Shown: positions 24,520-32,684 of the stretch, one piece after another
Layout: every line of letters starts with the position of its first letter
Numbering within the stretch: position 1 is the first letter of the stretch
NCBI RefSeq assembly: GCF_009377235.1
Contig: NZ_VMNX01000010.1
Coordinates: 1-64,000 of the forward strand
DNA length: 64,000 bases
Reading direction: 5' to 3'
From: Streptomyces acidicola
GTDB lineage: Bacteria > Actinomycetota > Actinomycetes > Streptomycetales > Streptomycetaceae
Program-made: the position numbers and the translations under genes
The notes under the pieces: model-generated
What the model was told of the DNA's origin: nothing
What the model saw: only the letters and a program-made list of their open reading frames with translations
Database searches by the model: none

Positions 24520-25626
24520 ATGGCGAGACTGACCCGCGCACAGCAGCAGGAGCGGACCCGTGCGGCGGTGCTGGTCGCGGCGCGGCAGGAGTTCGCCGAG
24601 TACGGCTACGTCGAGGCGAAGATCGACCGGATCGCCGAGCGGGCCGAACTGACCAGGGGCGCGGTCTACTCCAACTTCACCGGCAAGCGCGCGCTCTACC
24701 TCGCGGTGCTGGTCGACGCCGCCGAACGGGCCCGGGACGCCGCCGAACCACCGGCGGAATCCCCCGACTCTGTCGGACAGGCGCTCGGCTCCTTCGCCCG
24801 GGTCTGGCTCGAACGACTGCCCTTCCTCGGCGACACACCGGGAAGCGGTCATCTCCAGCTGCGCTCACTGTCCGGAGTACTCAACACCGAGCCGGCGCGG
24901 GCCGCGCTGGCCGAACTCGTCCGGTTCGAAGCGCTGTTGCTCGCGCTGGCACTTGAGCCGCGTTCCGCCCTGCGCGCCGGGACCGTGCGGCCGGCCGGGC
25001 TGGCCCTGACCCTGCTCCACGGTGCGGCCGGCCTCGCGGAGAACGCCCCCGGCGTCGGCGACCCCTTCGACCTGACCCGCGCCGCCGAGCATCTGGCCGA
25101 CATCGCCCTCGGAGACGACACGGAACCACCGCACCTGCCCTACGTCGCTCCGGCGCGCTCGACCGAGGACCCGTGGGTGCCGCCCGGCGGTCTGCGCGAC
25201 GAGATCACCGGCCGACCGGTCGACTTCGGCGACGACGGGGTGGTCGCCGTGCTGGGTGTGGGACGCCTGTCCGCGGCCGAGGACGCGATGCGCTCGGCGC
25301 GGCCGGACGACGAGGTGACGATCGTCGTCGTGACGAGCGACCCCGCAGAGATCGGCCGCCTGGCCCGGCTCCGGATCGTCGATCTCATCGGCTGCCTGCG
25401 CCGGGTGTTCACGGCCGACCGGCTGCCGCGGACACGCGTCGTGTTCGACGACACCGGCACGGTCCCGGCAGCACTCGGCCACACCTCGGCCGACGGCCTC
25501 GACCTCACCGAGATCGCGGTCCGGGTGCACGACGGACTGATCACGGCCCACGCGACCGGCCGCGGCGCAGGCCATGCCGCGGCCCGCCGCCGTTCCCCCG
25601 ATTCCCGCCGGACCGGGGCGGTGTGA
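24520..25626 (+). CDS. TetR-family regulator with extra C-terminal domain
   Basis: A 368-residue protein, about 170 residues longer than most TetR proteins. The N-terminal HTH is clear: EFAEYGYVEAKIDRIAERAE, LTRGAVYSNFTGKRALY. A TetR ligand-binding helical domain follows to about 210. The C-terminal ~150 residues form alternating strands and helices (VDFGDDGVVAVLGVGRLS, EVTIVVVTSDP, RTRVVFDDTGTVPAALG) that look like a redoxin/thioredoxin-type fold without a CxxC pair. The GGAGCGGAAGG ribosome binding site supports the ATG at 24520. It probably controls itself and the divergent winged-helix/PPDK operon. Confidence 0.85.
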   Translation: MARLTRAQQQERTRAAVLVAARQEFAEYGYVEAKIDRIAERAELTRGAVYSNFTGKRALYLAVLVDAAERARDAAEPPAESPDSVGQALGSFARVWLERLPFLGDTPGSGHLQLRSLSGVLNTEPARAALAELVRFEALLLALALEPRSALRAGTVRPAGLALTLLHGAAGLAENAPGVGDPFDLTRAAEHLADIALGDDTEPPHLPYVAPARSTEDPWVPPGGLRDEITGRPVDFGDDGVVAVLGVGRLSAAEDAMRSARPDDEVTIVVVTSDPAEIGRLARLRIVDLIGCLRRVFTADRLPRTRVVFDDTGTVPAALGHTSADGLDLTEIAVRVHDGLITAHATGRGAGHAAARRRSPDSRRTGAV

Positions 25627-26131
25627 CACCGGGCACGGCTTGTGACACCAGACATGGCTTCGGGGCCGGTCCCCGAGAAGCGGTGCGCCCCGGCCTGGGT
25701 GTTCGTGGCGGGGCGAGATACGGCGCCGCGTAGCCGCCGATACGGAGGGACACCCCTCGTTCCTCCCCGGCCTCCGCCAGGCCCAACTCCGGCCCGCGGG
25801 CGGTGCCGGCTCCTCAGCGATGTCGGCCGTGCTGTCGGGCGGCAGCCGAGTCAGCGTCGCGGTGAGCGCGCACAGGGCGAACGCCCCCTGCAATGGGGCC
25901 ACTCGGCCGACGCCAGTGTCCTATCGAGTGACTCGCCCCGGCATGGGCGCTGAGCGCGTTCGGCCCGGGCATGCCGCAGAGCCTGGGCGTGGGTCGCCTC
26001 GGCTTGTCGGCGGCGCTGAAGGCGGGCCGCCTCGATCGGGGCCGGCTCACCGGCCGGGACGTCGGCCGCCGGTCCGACGTGGGGCCACCTCAGGAACGGC
26101 ACTGGAAAGAGACGGAGTTCAAGGTCTCGAA
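25627..26131. other. Intergenic, possible membrane-protein debris
   Basis: About 500 bp without a supportable gene. A minus-strand stretch near 25820-25900 (LQGAFALCALTATLTRLP) looks like a transporter C-terminal tail but is too short to assign. Confidence 0.35.
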
Positions 26132-26533
26132 TCAGAACCTGTACCTCGTGGCCACCAGGGCTTCGGTCGCCAGAGCGGTCCACTGCCCTGCATACGCCGA
26201 CGTCCAGTTGTCCGGGCACCAGACGCCGCTGCCGTTGCGGTGGTTGTAGCAGAGCTTGACGTTCCGTCCCGTTGTGGGATTGATGGCGATGGACCCGCAG
26301 TTGGCGTTGGTGGAGTACCAGTCTCCCCTGGGATATCCGATCGGGCCGATGTGGTAACTGGCCGGTTTGGTTTCCGACTGCGACGTGGGCGCTTGTATCA
26401 CAACGTCTTACTCGGAGGCTGACGAGCGCACCGAAGTCGACGTCGGAGAGGCAGTCGCGGTGCCGGCCAGCGTGCCAGAGGCCAGCACGACTCCGTCTGT
26501 GACCGTGGCGCATCTGCGCATGATCCTGGACAT
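26132..26533 (-). pseudogene. Small secreted protein interrupted by in-frame TAA
   Basis: From an ATG at 26531-26533 (AAAGG upstream) the minus strand encodes a signal-peptide-like N-terminus, MSRIMRRCATVTDGVVLASG followed by TLAGTATASP, then reaches TAA at 26408-26410. The same frame continues without another stop to 26132: SYHIGPIGYPRGDWYSTNAN, then KLCYNHRNGSGVWCPDNWTS. The mature part has several Cys and Trp residues, as in small exported proteins. It may be a nonsense pseudogene, or the downstream part may initiate at a GTG near 26401 without export. I do not recognise the family. Confidence 0.65.
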
Positions 26534-26767
26534 GTCCCCGTACCTTTCATCCAAGTCGTACAACCGGGAGAAGCCTCCCGGACACGGTCGACTTACGGCC
26601 CGACTTGGCCGTGTCCATGCGCCTGTGTGCGACCGGCCTGCGAATGTCTTTGACGCCCCGTGCAGAGCATTTGACGATCCGTCTCCAACGGCCGGGCGGG
26701 TCCCGCACCCGGTCGCGGCGAGTGCGCACAGACAGGGTGTATGTTCCGCAAGAACCGCGACTACCTG

Positions 26768-26871
26768 CGATGACGTGCACGCCCTGTCTGTGCTGGGCGG
26801 GGTGCCGGCCGGGCAGGTCCGCTACGACAACCTCGCCCCGGCCGTCAGCAAGATGATGGTCCACTGCGATT
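26768..26871 (+). pseudogene. IS21 IstA transposase fragment
   Basis: The plus strand encodes DVHALSVLGGVPAGQVRYDN and LAPAVSKM, the conserved segment of IstA after the first catalytic Asp (HAxxxxGGVPxxxxYDN). Both sides are degenerate. Together with the IstB tail at 27042-27150, it shows that an IS21 element once lay here in the same orientation. Confidence 0.65.
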
Positions 26872-27041
26872 TACCCATGAGGCCCCAGCGGGAGAAGCAC
26901 GCCTCACAGTCCCGCCGCGAGCCCTCAAGCGACGTCACAACAAACTGACATCGAAAACTCGGCCAGATGGCGACTCCCCCAGTCACTTCGAAACGGCTGC
27001 CACAGTCACGCACATAACCAACTTACTGACCCTCGGCCGTG

Positions 27042-27150
27042 CGCGGCGATCGTGGATCGACTCACCTTCAACGCCACCCTCATCGAGACTGGAACCGAGT
27101 CCTACAGGCTCGCCCGCAGCAAAGCCAACCGGACCAAGCAGTCGAGCTGA
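27042..27150 (+). pseudogene. IS21 IstB C-terminal remnant
   Basis: The frame reads AIVDRLTFNATLIETGTESY then RLARSKANRTKQSS and a stop, the typical IstB helper-ATPase tail. The ATPase core is missing. The space 26872-27041 and 27151-27252 contains no other recognisable coding sequence. Confidence 0.65.
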
Positions 27151-27252
27151 CCAGGCTCACTTCGGCAGCGGCCGCACCCGCGATACCCGAGCATCGTCCG
27201 GCCCGTGAGACCTCAGCGACCGCCCCGGCGCCGACAGTTCACAACGATGGAG

Positions 27253-27921
27253 TCAATCACCTGCAGAAAAGCGCGTGGGCCTGCGCAACAGCCACTGCCA
27301 GAACGTTCGACGCGCGGGTCGCACCACCACCTTGCCGTGGGCCTTTTGGCCGACCAGTTCCACACGCAGCGTGACCGGCGTGTCCGGGGGCGTCCGCATA
27401 CGGCGGTGTCTGAGCTTGCAGTGGACCAGGGTCAGGCCGTCAACATCGACCTCGACGCCCGGCCTCGTGACCAGCGTCAGGCTCTTCCCCGCCATGGCCA
27501 CATCGATCCGCAGGGTGTTCTGTGTGATCACCGCCTCGGTGAAGTCGAGCGTCACGTCACACCAGGTCACCGCGAGCTCCAGCCGCTGCGGCAGCACCCA
27601 GCGGCCCGTCCGCTCGACCGCGCCGCTGAACACCTGCTCGATCCGGACGACGTCCTTGGGCTCTATGGCCGCTGCCGCAGTACCGTCCGCGGCGGTCGAG
27701 ATGGCCGGCAGGTCGGCGGTGAGCACGGCCAGTTCGCTCAGAGTCCGCGCCGACAGGGCAGTTTCCAGACGCTCGTCCAACTCGTCCGCGGTCAGCAGAC
27801 CGTCCCCCGCCGCGATACGCAGCACATCCACCACCCGGTCGCGGTCCGCATGAGAGGCTCGCAGCTCGGGCGACGAGCCGGGGCCGGGGCGCTTCTCGGT
27901 GGGCGAAATCTCTCCCGACAT
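27253..27921 (-). CDS. DUF1707 (SHOCT-like) domain protein
   Basis: A 222-residue protein. The N-terminal DUF1707 domain reads ELRASHADRDRVVDVLRIAA, GDGLLTADELDERLETALSA, ARTLSELAVLTADLP. The C-terminal half is a beta-rich domain (VTWCDVTLDFTEAVI, LRIDVAMAGKSLTLVTRPGV) like LiaF-type cell-envelope response domains. DUF1707 proteins are common in actinobacteria and thought to be envelope-associated, but their function is unknown. The start at 27919-27921 follows GGACGGAAG; the longer frame to 28002 is not preferred. It appears monocistronic. Confidence 0.85.
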   Translation of the reverse strand: MSGEISPTEKRPGPGSSPELRASHADRDRVVDVLRIAAGDGLLTADELDERLETALSARTLSELAVLTADLPAISTAADGTAAAAIEPKDVVRIEQVFSGAVERTGRWVLPQRLELAVTWCDVTLDFTEAVITQNTLRIDVAMAGKSLTLVTRPGVEVDVDGLTLVHCKLRHRRMRTPPDTPVTLRVELVGQKAHGKVVVRPARRTFWQWLLRRPTRFSAGD

Positions 27922-28162
27922 GCTTCCGTCCTGGTCCTGTCGAACGTCTTCGCGCGACGCAGGCAGCCGCGCAAGTAGCAGACTAACGCCATATCGCGAC
28001 ACAGCTCCCGGCTGGGCCCATCACGGAGAGGCGATGGTCAGCGGCGATTCACGGCATGCGGCACCCATCATGCCGGGGCCTGGGTGCGGCAACAACCGCA
28101 CCCCAGTGGTCAGTTGAACCCGCCCTCTGGGTGGCCTTGCCGGCCGCAACACTGCCCGTCCT

Positions 28163-28290
28163 GCGGTGGCGGCCGACGATCCTGCCTCAATTCTCACCGA
28201 CCTCACCGGGACCAGCATCGGCAACGCGACGGACTGGACGAACGTGGTCAAGCGCAACATAACTGACCACATCGCCTACCGGCGCAACGA
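28163..28290 (+). pseudogene. Possible site-specific integrase C-terminal remnant
   Basis: A short plus-strand frame reads PASILTDLTGTSIGNATDWT and NVVKRNITDHIAYR. This resembles the tail found in several actinobacterial tyrosine recombinases (L..LLGIxxxTAxxW...AxxxWxxYxAxR). There is no start, stop or catalytic residue, so the call is tentative. The remainder of 27922-28334 contains nothing else recognisable. Confidence 0.3.
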
Positions 28291-28334
28291 CAACGAAACT
28301 CCCCAATCCCTGGCAACGGGTGGTCCCCGGAGAT

Positions 28335-29138
28335 TCAGGGAGCGGGGGACGAGGGCCCGAGGATGACAATCGGAGCATTGGCTTTGGCGCGGGCGCGCTC
28401 CACAGCAGCATCGACTTCCTCACGGGTGAATTCCCTGTGCAAGCGTTCCCCGTGAGCGTCGGTGACGTCGATGACGATGCCGGTCCACTCCTCGGCGGGC
28501 GCTTCCGGCACATGCCCGAGCTGGTACTCGGCATTCCGAACGAGTTCCTCCGTCACCCGCACACCGGTCAGCCGCTCAGCAAGGGCGAAGACCGCCGCCT
28601 TGGAGTCGACGTGCGTCTCAGATGCGGCCTCTTCCTCTGAGAGGGCGAAACCGACCTCACGCATCACCGTGTTCAGGGCGTCGGGGGTACTGCCGTTTCT
28701 TGCCGTGGCCCCCTCGAAGGTGGTCCGGAGCTCTCCGTCCTCGTACCAATAGAAGAGGTGGATCGGTTTGCCTCCGTTGCTGCAGTGCATCACTGCGCGC
28801 CCGCCTGCCGACAAGGCCTCCAGAAAGCGTGGCTGCATCCCTACGCCGCCGTCGAAGTGCAGGACCAGTGTCCAGTCTTCGTCGGCGCCCAGCACGGTGA
28901 ACGCACCGGAGATGAAGGACTCTTCCCAGTAGTCCGTCGCATCGAGTAGTTCGTCCTGCCGCTCGATCAACGCGTCCACCCCTGTACACGTGCCCTGCGG
29001 CTCTGCCGCCATCACCCGCTGCACGTCCCCCGGCGTGACCCCCCGCACGAGGGTCAGGGTGTATCCGGTATCGAGCGCGCAGCGGAACCACGATGACGAA
29101 CGTATCCAGGCGTAGTCATGTGCGGTTACCGAAGCCAT
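28335..29138 (-). CDS. DUF6461-family protein
   Basis: A 267-residue cytosolic protein beginning MASVTAHDYAWIRSSSWFRC, the conserved DYAWI...W start of DUF6461. It continues with GYTLTLVRGVTPGDVQRVMA, WTLVLHFDGGVGMQPRFLEA and RAVMHCSNGGKPIHLFYWYE. The family is widespread in Streptomyces, often in several copies near toxin-immunity or conflict genes, with unknown function. The ATG at 29136-29138 is chosen because homologues start there; the upstream extension to 29441 is not protein-like. Neighbours are mobile-element fragments. Confidence 0.8.
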   Translation of the reverse strand: MASVTAHDYAWIRSSSWFRCALDTGYTLTLVRGVTPGDVQRVMAAEPQGTCTGVDALIERQDELLDATDYWEESFISGAFTVLGADEDWTLVLHFDGGVGMQPRFLEALSAGGRAVMHCSNGGKPIHLFYWYEDGELRTTFEGATARNGSTPDALNTVMREVGFALSEEEAASETHVDSKAAVFALAERLTGVRVTEELVRNAEYQLGHVPEAPAEEWTGIVIDVTDAHGERLHREFTREEVDAAVERARAKANAPIVILGPSSPAP

Positions 29139-29467
29139 GCAGCACAGTCTGCCTGCCACCGCTGACACGGACCCGTGAAGCAGGTTCGGTACTGCCGCAG
29201 CTCGTGCACATCTCGTGTCGGCTGCAACCTGTGGACGCCGCTCAAACCAACGCTCACTCGCCTCGCTTGCCTGCGCATGCACCGAGTCCAGCAGGAATAC
29301 CGGATGCATGAAACAAGTGTGCTGCGCCAGTAGCACCCCCCACCCAGGGCCGATGCGACGCCTGCGAAATGGGCTCGAGCCCAGCCCTGACACGGTCATG
29401 GCCCCGGTGCCCGGCCGTACACCGCCTGGCCGCTTGACCAACGAGATTCCCGAAGGAGAACTCGCCC

Positions 29468-29641
29468 ATGACGACTTTCACGGCGCCGCCCTCCGTGATC
29501 GACAAGAACCTGGACACTGCCTGCGCCACGGTCGCCGGCGAGATCGAACGCACGGGCGGCAAGGCGTCCTTATTGCTCGCCTTCAACGGCGCCGTCCTTG
29601 CCGGTCTCGCGTCCGTCGCCGACGAGGACTGCCGCCTGTGA
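29468..29641 (+). CDS. Truncated Pycsar-effector-like (PycTM) N-terminus
   Basis: A 57-codon frame with a strong GAAGGAG ribosome binding site 10 nt before ATG. It encodes NLDTACATVAGEIERTGGKA followed by SLLLAFNGAVLAGLASVA and a stop. This is the start of the Pycsar-effector-like two- to three-helix membrane family of Streptomyces (often annotated as plasmid-transfer membrane proteins): an amphipathic helix with ER/D-x-K-A-S and the first transmembrane segment. The remaining helices are missing, so it is a truncated gene or a one-helix relic. The nucleotide cyclase partner of a Pycsar system is not nearby. Confidence 0.5.
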   Translation: MTTFTAPPSVIDKNLDTACATVAGEIERTGGKASLLLAFNGAVLAGLASVADEDCRL

Positions 29642-29649
29642 CCGAGTAT

Positions 29650-29882
29650 CCGAACGGACATGGGGCGGGCTGCTGTCCAGCTTCCTGGGCGGCTTGGCGC
29701 TGACGGTCGAACTCGGCCTTGAGATGTGGGTAGGTGCGGTAGAGCGCCGCCCGCGGTACTCCTGCGAGGGTGCACAAGCTCTTGACGCCGCATTTCAGCC
29801 CATCGAGAACCGGACCAGCGAGGAGTTGCCGCGTCACGTTCCGAATCCTGGCCGCGGGTTCCGCTTGGGGGTTGTGCATCAT
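29650..29882 (-). pseudogene. DUF6262/TnpC-like recombination accessory protein, N-terminal fragment
   Basis: From the ATG at 29882 the minus strand encodes VTRQLLAGPVLDGLKCGVKS, LCTLAGVPRAALYRTYPHLK and AEFDRQRQAAQEAG. This is the N-terminal DNA-binding-like part of DUF6262 proteins, which travel with tandem tyrosine recombinases in Tn554-like elements. The coiled-coil C-terminal half is missing after ~70 residues, where unrelated sequence begins. Confidence 0.6.
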
Positions 29883-30318
29883 GATCGCGGCTCCTCGTCA
29901 GGGTGGCGGGCAGCGTCAATATCGGCGACGACGCGAGTGGCACGGTCGAACGCGACCTGAGCTCGGGCCCGTTCAGGCTTGCATGAGGCCGCCTCGCGGC
30001 GAGACCTGGTAGGCGGGTGCTTGGGGCCGCCGCGGGTGAAGCGGCGCAGGACCTGCTCGGCTCCGTCTGGGGCGGGCCGTCGTCCGCAGCAGGTCGTCGC
30101 GGCACTCCATCGCCTGGTGGCCCACCTCTGCCAGAACCCAGAGGCCCGCCTGCCGGACTTCTATGGGGTGGGGGCAACCGTCCGGCTTGTCGGCTGGCGA
30201 AGAAGGCAGTCGGTCGCAAGGTCTCGCTGAGCTGGCGCAGGCGACCCCCTGGACGTCTGCTGATGCGCGACCTGGGTGCAGGGGACTCGGGCTCTAGCTT
30301 GATCAGGTGATCGCCGCA
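29883..30318. other. Intergenic, unassigned coding-like debris
   Basis: About 435 bp. A plus-strand stretch around 30080-30200 reads QVVAALHRLVAHLCQNPEAR and LPDFYGVGATVRLVGW and has protein-like composition, but there is no start or recognised family. The rest is featureless. Confidence 0.35.
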
Positions 30319-31089
30319 CTACCGCAGCGCCATCGCTGTGGCCACGAACATCGGCAGTGCCAGGAAGAGCCGGTCGGCCTCTGCCCGCGCATGTTGCTCA
30401 GCAATCCAGCTTTCCGTTTGCTCAGGTGTGATGGCGCCGGTGGAGCAGGCTCCTTCGGCCAGCCCGGTGAGCAATGGCAACATCACCGGTCCGGTGAACA
30501 CACCGGTATGCACATCGACCGTCACCTCGCCAAAGCCCGCGTCCAGGAGCAGGTTTCGGTACCGGCGGGCGGCGCGCGGGCCAGCGGTCAGGTCCGCGCG
30601 AGCGTGGACGATCCTGCGAGTGAGGGCCGCATCGTCGGAGTCGATGACGAACGTGTCCCAGTCCTGGCCCACCAGAACGACCCGTCCACCGGGCGCAAGA
30701 ACCCTGCGCGCTTCTGCCAGTGCCCGCTCCGGCTCGCCCAGTTCATGGAACACCTTGTCGGCCCGGTAGCCGTCCATCGAGGAGTCGGTCAACGGCAGTT
30801 CGTACGCCCCCGCGTTGCGGAAGTCCGACTCGGGCCATCGAGTGCGGGCGACCGCGATCATCCGCTCGCTCGGGTCTACACCGACAGCCTTCATGCCCCG
30901 GTTGGCCAGTTCCGCCACGGCCCGTCCAGCGCCGCAGCCCACATCCACTACGGACTTCCCGGATTCGGCGCCGAGCAGGTCGTAGGACAGCGAGCGCAGT
31001 TCATTGGCACCCGGCAGCCGGTCGGCGGCGTCGAGCAGCGCGATGAGGTCGTCCGTCGGCTGCGGTGTCTGATCCGTTTTCTTGGTCAT
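30319..31089 (-). CDS. Class I SAM-dependent methyltransferase
   Basis: A 256-residue methyltransferase. Motif I is SVVDVGCGAGRAVAELANRG (residues ~48-67), followed by the acidic MKAVGVDPSERMIAVA and motif IV/post-I VFHELGEPERALAEARRVLA with PGGRVVLVGQDWDTFV. It resembles the UbiE/arsenite-type small-molecule methyltransferases. The start at 31087-31089 is chosen to clear the divergent MerR gene. The C-terminal region (GPVMLPLLTGLAEGA) is not diagnostic. It is probably controlled by the adjacent MerR regulator. Confidence 0.87.
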   Translation of the reverse strand: MTKKTDQTPQPTDDLIALLDAADRLPGANELRSLSYDLLGAESGKSVVDVGCGAGRAVAELANRGMKAVGVDPSERMIAVARTRWPESDFRNAGAYELPLTDSSMDGYRADKVFHELGEPERALAEARRVLAPGGRVVLVGQDWDTFVIDSDDAALTRRIVHARADLTAGPRAARRYRNLLLDAGFGEVTVDVHTGVFTGPVMLPLLTGLAEGACSTGAITPEQTESWIAEQHARAEADRLFLALPMFVATAMALR

Positions 31090-31103
31090 GAGGACCAGGC
31101 TGC

Positions 31104-31125
31104 GACTTAATGTCAGCATGAAGTC
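31104..31125. promoter_or_regulatory. MerR-type dyad between methyltransferase and MerR genes
   Basis: GACTT and AAGTC form inverted arms separated by 12 bp in the 76-bp space between the two starts. On the minus strand TTGACT is followed by a 19-bp spacer, the spacing typical of MerR-controlled promoters. Confidence 0.45.
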
Positions 31126-31165
31126 AAGCGAGCACAGGATGCCCGTTGACGAGGAGCGCCGGTCG

Positions 31166-31570
31166 ATGACCATCGGCGCCCTCGCCGAACGTTTCGGTCT
31201 GGCCACGCACGTCCTGCGTCACTGGGAAGCGATGGGGCTGCTCACGCCCGCCCGCGACGCCGCAGGCCGCCGCCGCTATGGGAACGCCGACCTCACACGC
31301 GTCGCCGTCATCCTGCGCGCCAAGGAGGCAGGACTCTCCCTCGACACCGTTCGTTCCCTGGCCGCGACCACCGATCCCGCCACGCGCAGGGACATCCTGC
31401 GCGAAGAGGCCCAGGCCCTTCGCTCCCGCATCGCGGCCGCGCAGACATCCCTCGAACTCATCGAATGCGCCCTCGGCTGCGACCACGAGGACTTCACCCA
31501 GTGCGCCCATTTCCACCGGATGGTGGCAGACCGCATCGGCACGGACGCTACTGTCCACATCCCTGTCTGA
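31166..31570 (+). CDS. MerR-family transcriptional regulator
   Basis: A 134-residue MerR protein. The winged-helix reads MTIGALAERFGLATHVLRHW and EAMGLLTPARDAAGRRRYG, then ADLTRVAVILRAKEAGLSLD and a dimerisation helix. A short C-terminal segment contains Cys and His residues (ECALGCDHEDFTQCAHFHRM) that could bind a metal or thiol-reactive ligand. The start at 31166 is favoured because GAGGAGCG lies upstream and MerR proteins begin at this point; 31118 is an alternative. It is divergent from the methyltransferase. Confidence 0.87.
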   Translation: MTIGALAERFGLATHVLRHWEAMGLLTPARDAAGRRRYGNADLTRVAVILRAKEAGLSLDTVRSLAATTDPATRRDILREEAQALRSRIAAAQTSLELIECALGCDHEDFTQCAHFHRMVADRIGTDATVHIPV

Positions 31571-31639
31571 CACAAACCCACCCGACACCGGGGCCGGCCC
31601 CACGGAACCCGCCCCGGACCGGTGCTAAAAGATTGTTGT

Positions 31640-32191
31640 ATGTGGGTTCAGCGAGTGCTCGAACTGACCACGTGGGAGCCACTCAGGATCTCCGTCGACT
31701 GGGCAGCGATCGAGGGAGAGCTGGGGGTTCCGCTGCCGGCGGACTACAAGGAGCTCTACGAGGCGTTCGGCGGTGGCGTCTTCAGCGATTCCGTCTACTT
31801 TCTGGGGCGCGACGAGGGCGTCTCATTCGACTTCCTGACACAGTGGCGGGTCTCCCTGTCGGTCGACCAGGACAGCAAGCTCGGAGACGTCTCCGCCGTC
31901 GATCCCTATGCGATCTACGCGCCGGGCGGCAAGGGGCTGGTTGAGTGGGGCTCCACCGAGTGGGCCGACGAGTACTGCTGGCTGATCGATGCCGAGCGGC
32001 CGGGCGATTACCCCCTCCTCGCACGGTCCCATGACGGCGGCGCATGGGACCGGTACGACATGTCCGCCTCTGAGTTCCTCTACCGCGTCCTTGCCGATGC
32101 CGATTTTCAACCTTTCGGGATCGCGCAGTACGACCTCGGCACGACGTTCAAGCCCGGCTCCGGCGACCCCTTCGACGGCCAGCCACTCTGA
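31640..32191 (+). CDS. SMI1/KNR4-family protein
   Basis: About 183 residues of the SUKH superfamily: ISVDWAAIEGELGVPLPADY, KELYEAFGGGVFSDSVYFLG, and later YCWLIDAERPGDYPLLARSH. In bacteria SUKH proteins mainly act as immunity proteins against nuclease-type polymorphic toxins, or as adaptors. No toxin gene is adjacent, so this could be an orphan immunity gene. The start is placed at MWVQRVLELT (31640); an upstream in-frame TTG/ATG at 31622 is possible. Confidence 0.85.
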   Translation: MWVQRVLELTTWEPLRISVDWAAIEGELGVPLPADYKELYEAFGGGVFSDSVYFLGRDEGVSFDFLTQWRVSLSVDQDSKLGDVSAVDPYAIYAPGGKGLVEWGSTEWADEYCWLIDAERPGDYPLLARSHDGGAWDRYDMSASEFLYRVLADADFQPFGIAQYDLGTTFKPGSGDPFDGQPL

Positions 32192-32499
32192 CGAGAGGCT
32201 GGCCGTCCCACGTTCGTGGACACGACAGTGCCGTCGTTTCTCATCGAGATCCGTGAGCCGGCTGATTACCAACTGCCTCCGGAACCGGTCGCCAAACGCT
32301 GTTCCTAGAGATCAACGAAGCCACCGCCCTCTCACAATTCCGCGACGTACTCGAAGGCACCCTGTCAGGTACCGGCGTCCAGAGCTGAAAGCGTGCAGGT
32401 GCTCACCCCACCCTGAGCATCACGGTTGCACAGCTCGACAAGCCGCCCGAGTGAGGCCCGGCACATGGCTGCGCATATGAGGGCTCCAGTCGGCGGGCG
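32192..32499. other. Short decayed stretch
   Basis: About 300 bp. A plus-strand piece at 32300-32387 (LFLEINEATALSQFRDVLEG, then a stop) is protein-like but unassigned. Nothing else is seen. Confidence 0.35.
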
Positions 32500-32500
32500 G

Positions 32501-32660
32501 CCGGGCCGAGGCGACGCTCCGGGTCGGCTTCCCCGTCGTACGGGCGCAGCTCACCGACCTGCTGGAGCTGCCGCTGCGCGAGGTGGCGGCCGACGGGCGC
32601 GGTCTCGTGCTGACGCTGCGGCCGTTCCAGATCCTGACCGTGCGACTGACCCCGGCATGA
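32501..32660 (+). pseudogene. GH38 alpha-mannosidase-like C-terminal remnant
   Basis: The plus-strand frame reads AEATLRVGFPVVRAQLTDLL, ELPLREVAADGRGLVLTLRP and FQILTVRL before a stop. This fits the end of a glycoside hydrolase family 38 alpha-mannosidase, whose beta-domain typically closes with LRPFxxxTLRL. It is only about 50 codons. The convergent pyruvate oxidase gene begins 25 bp further on. Confidence 0.4.
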
Positions 32661-32684
32661 GCGGACGTCCTGCCCGGGACCGGT

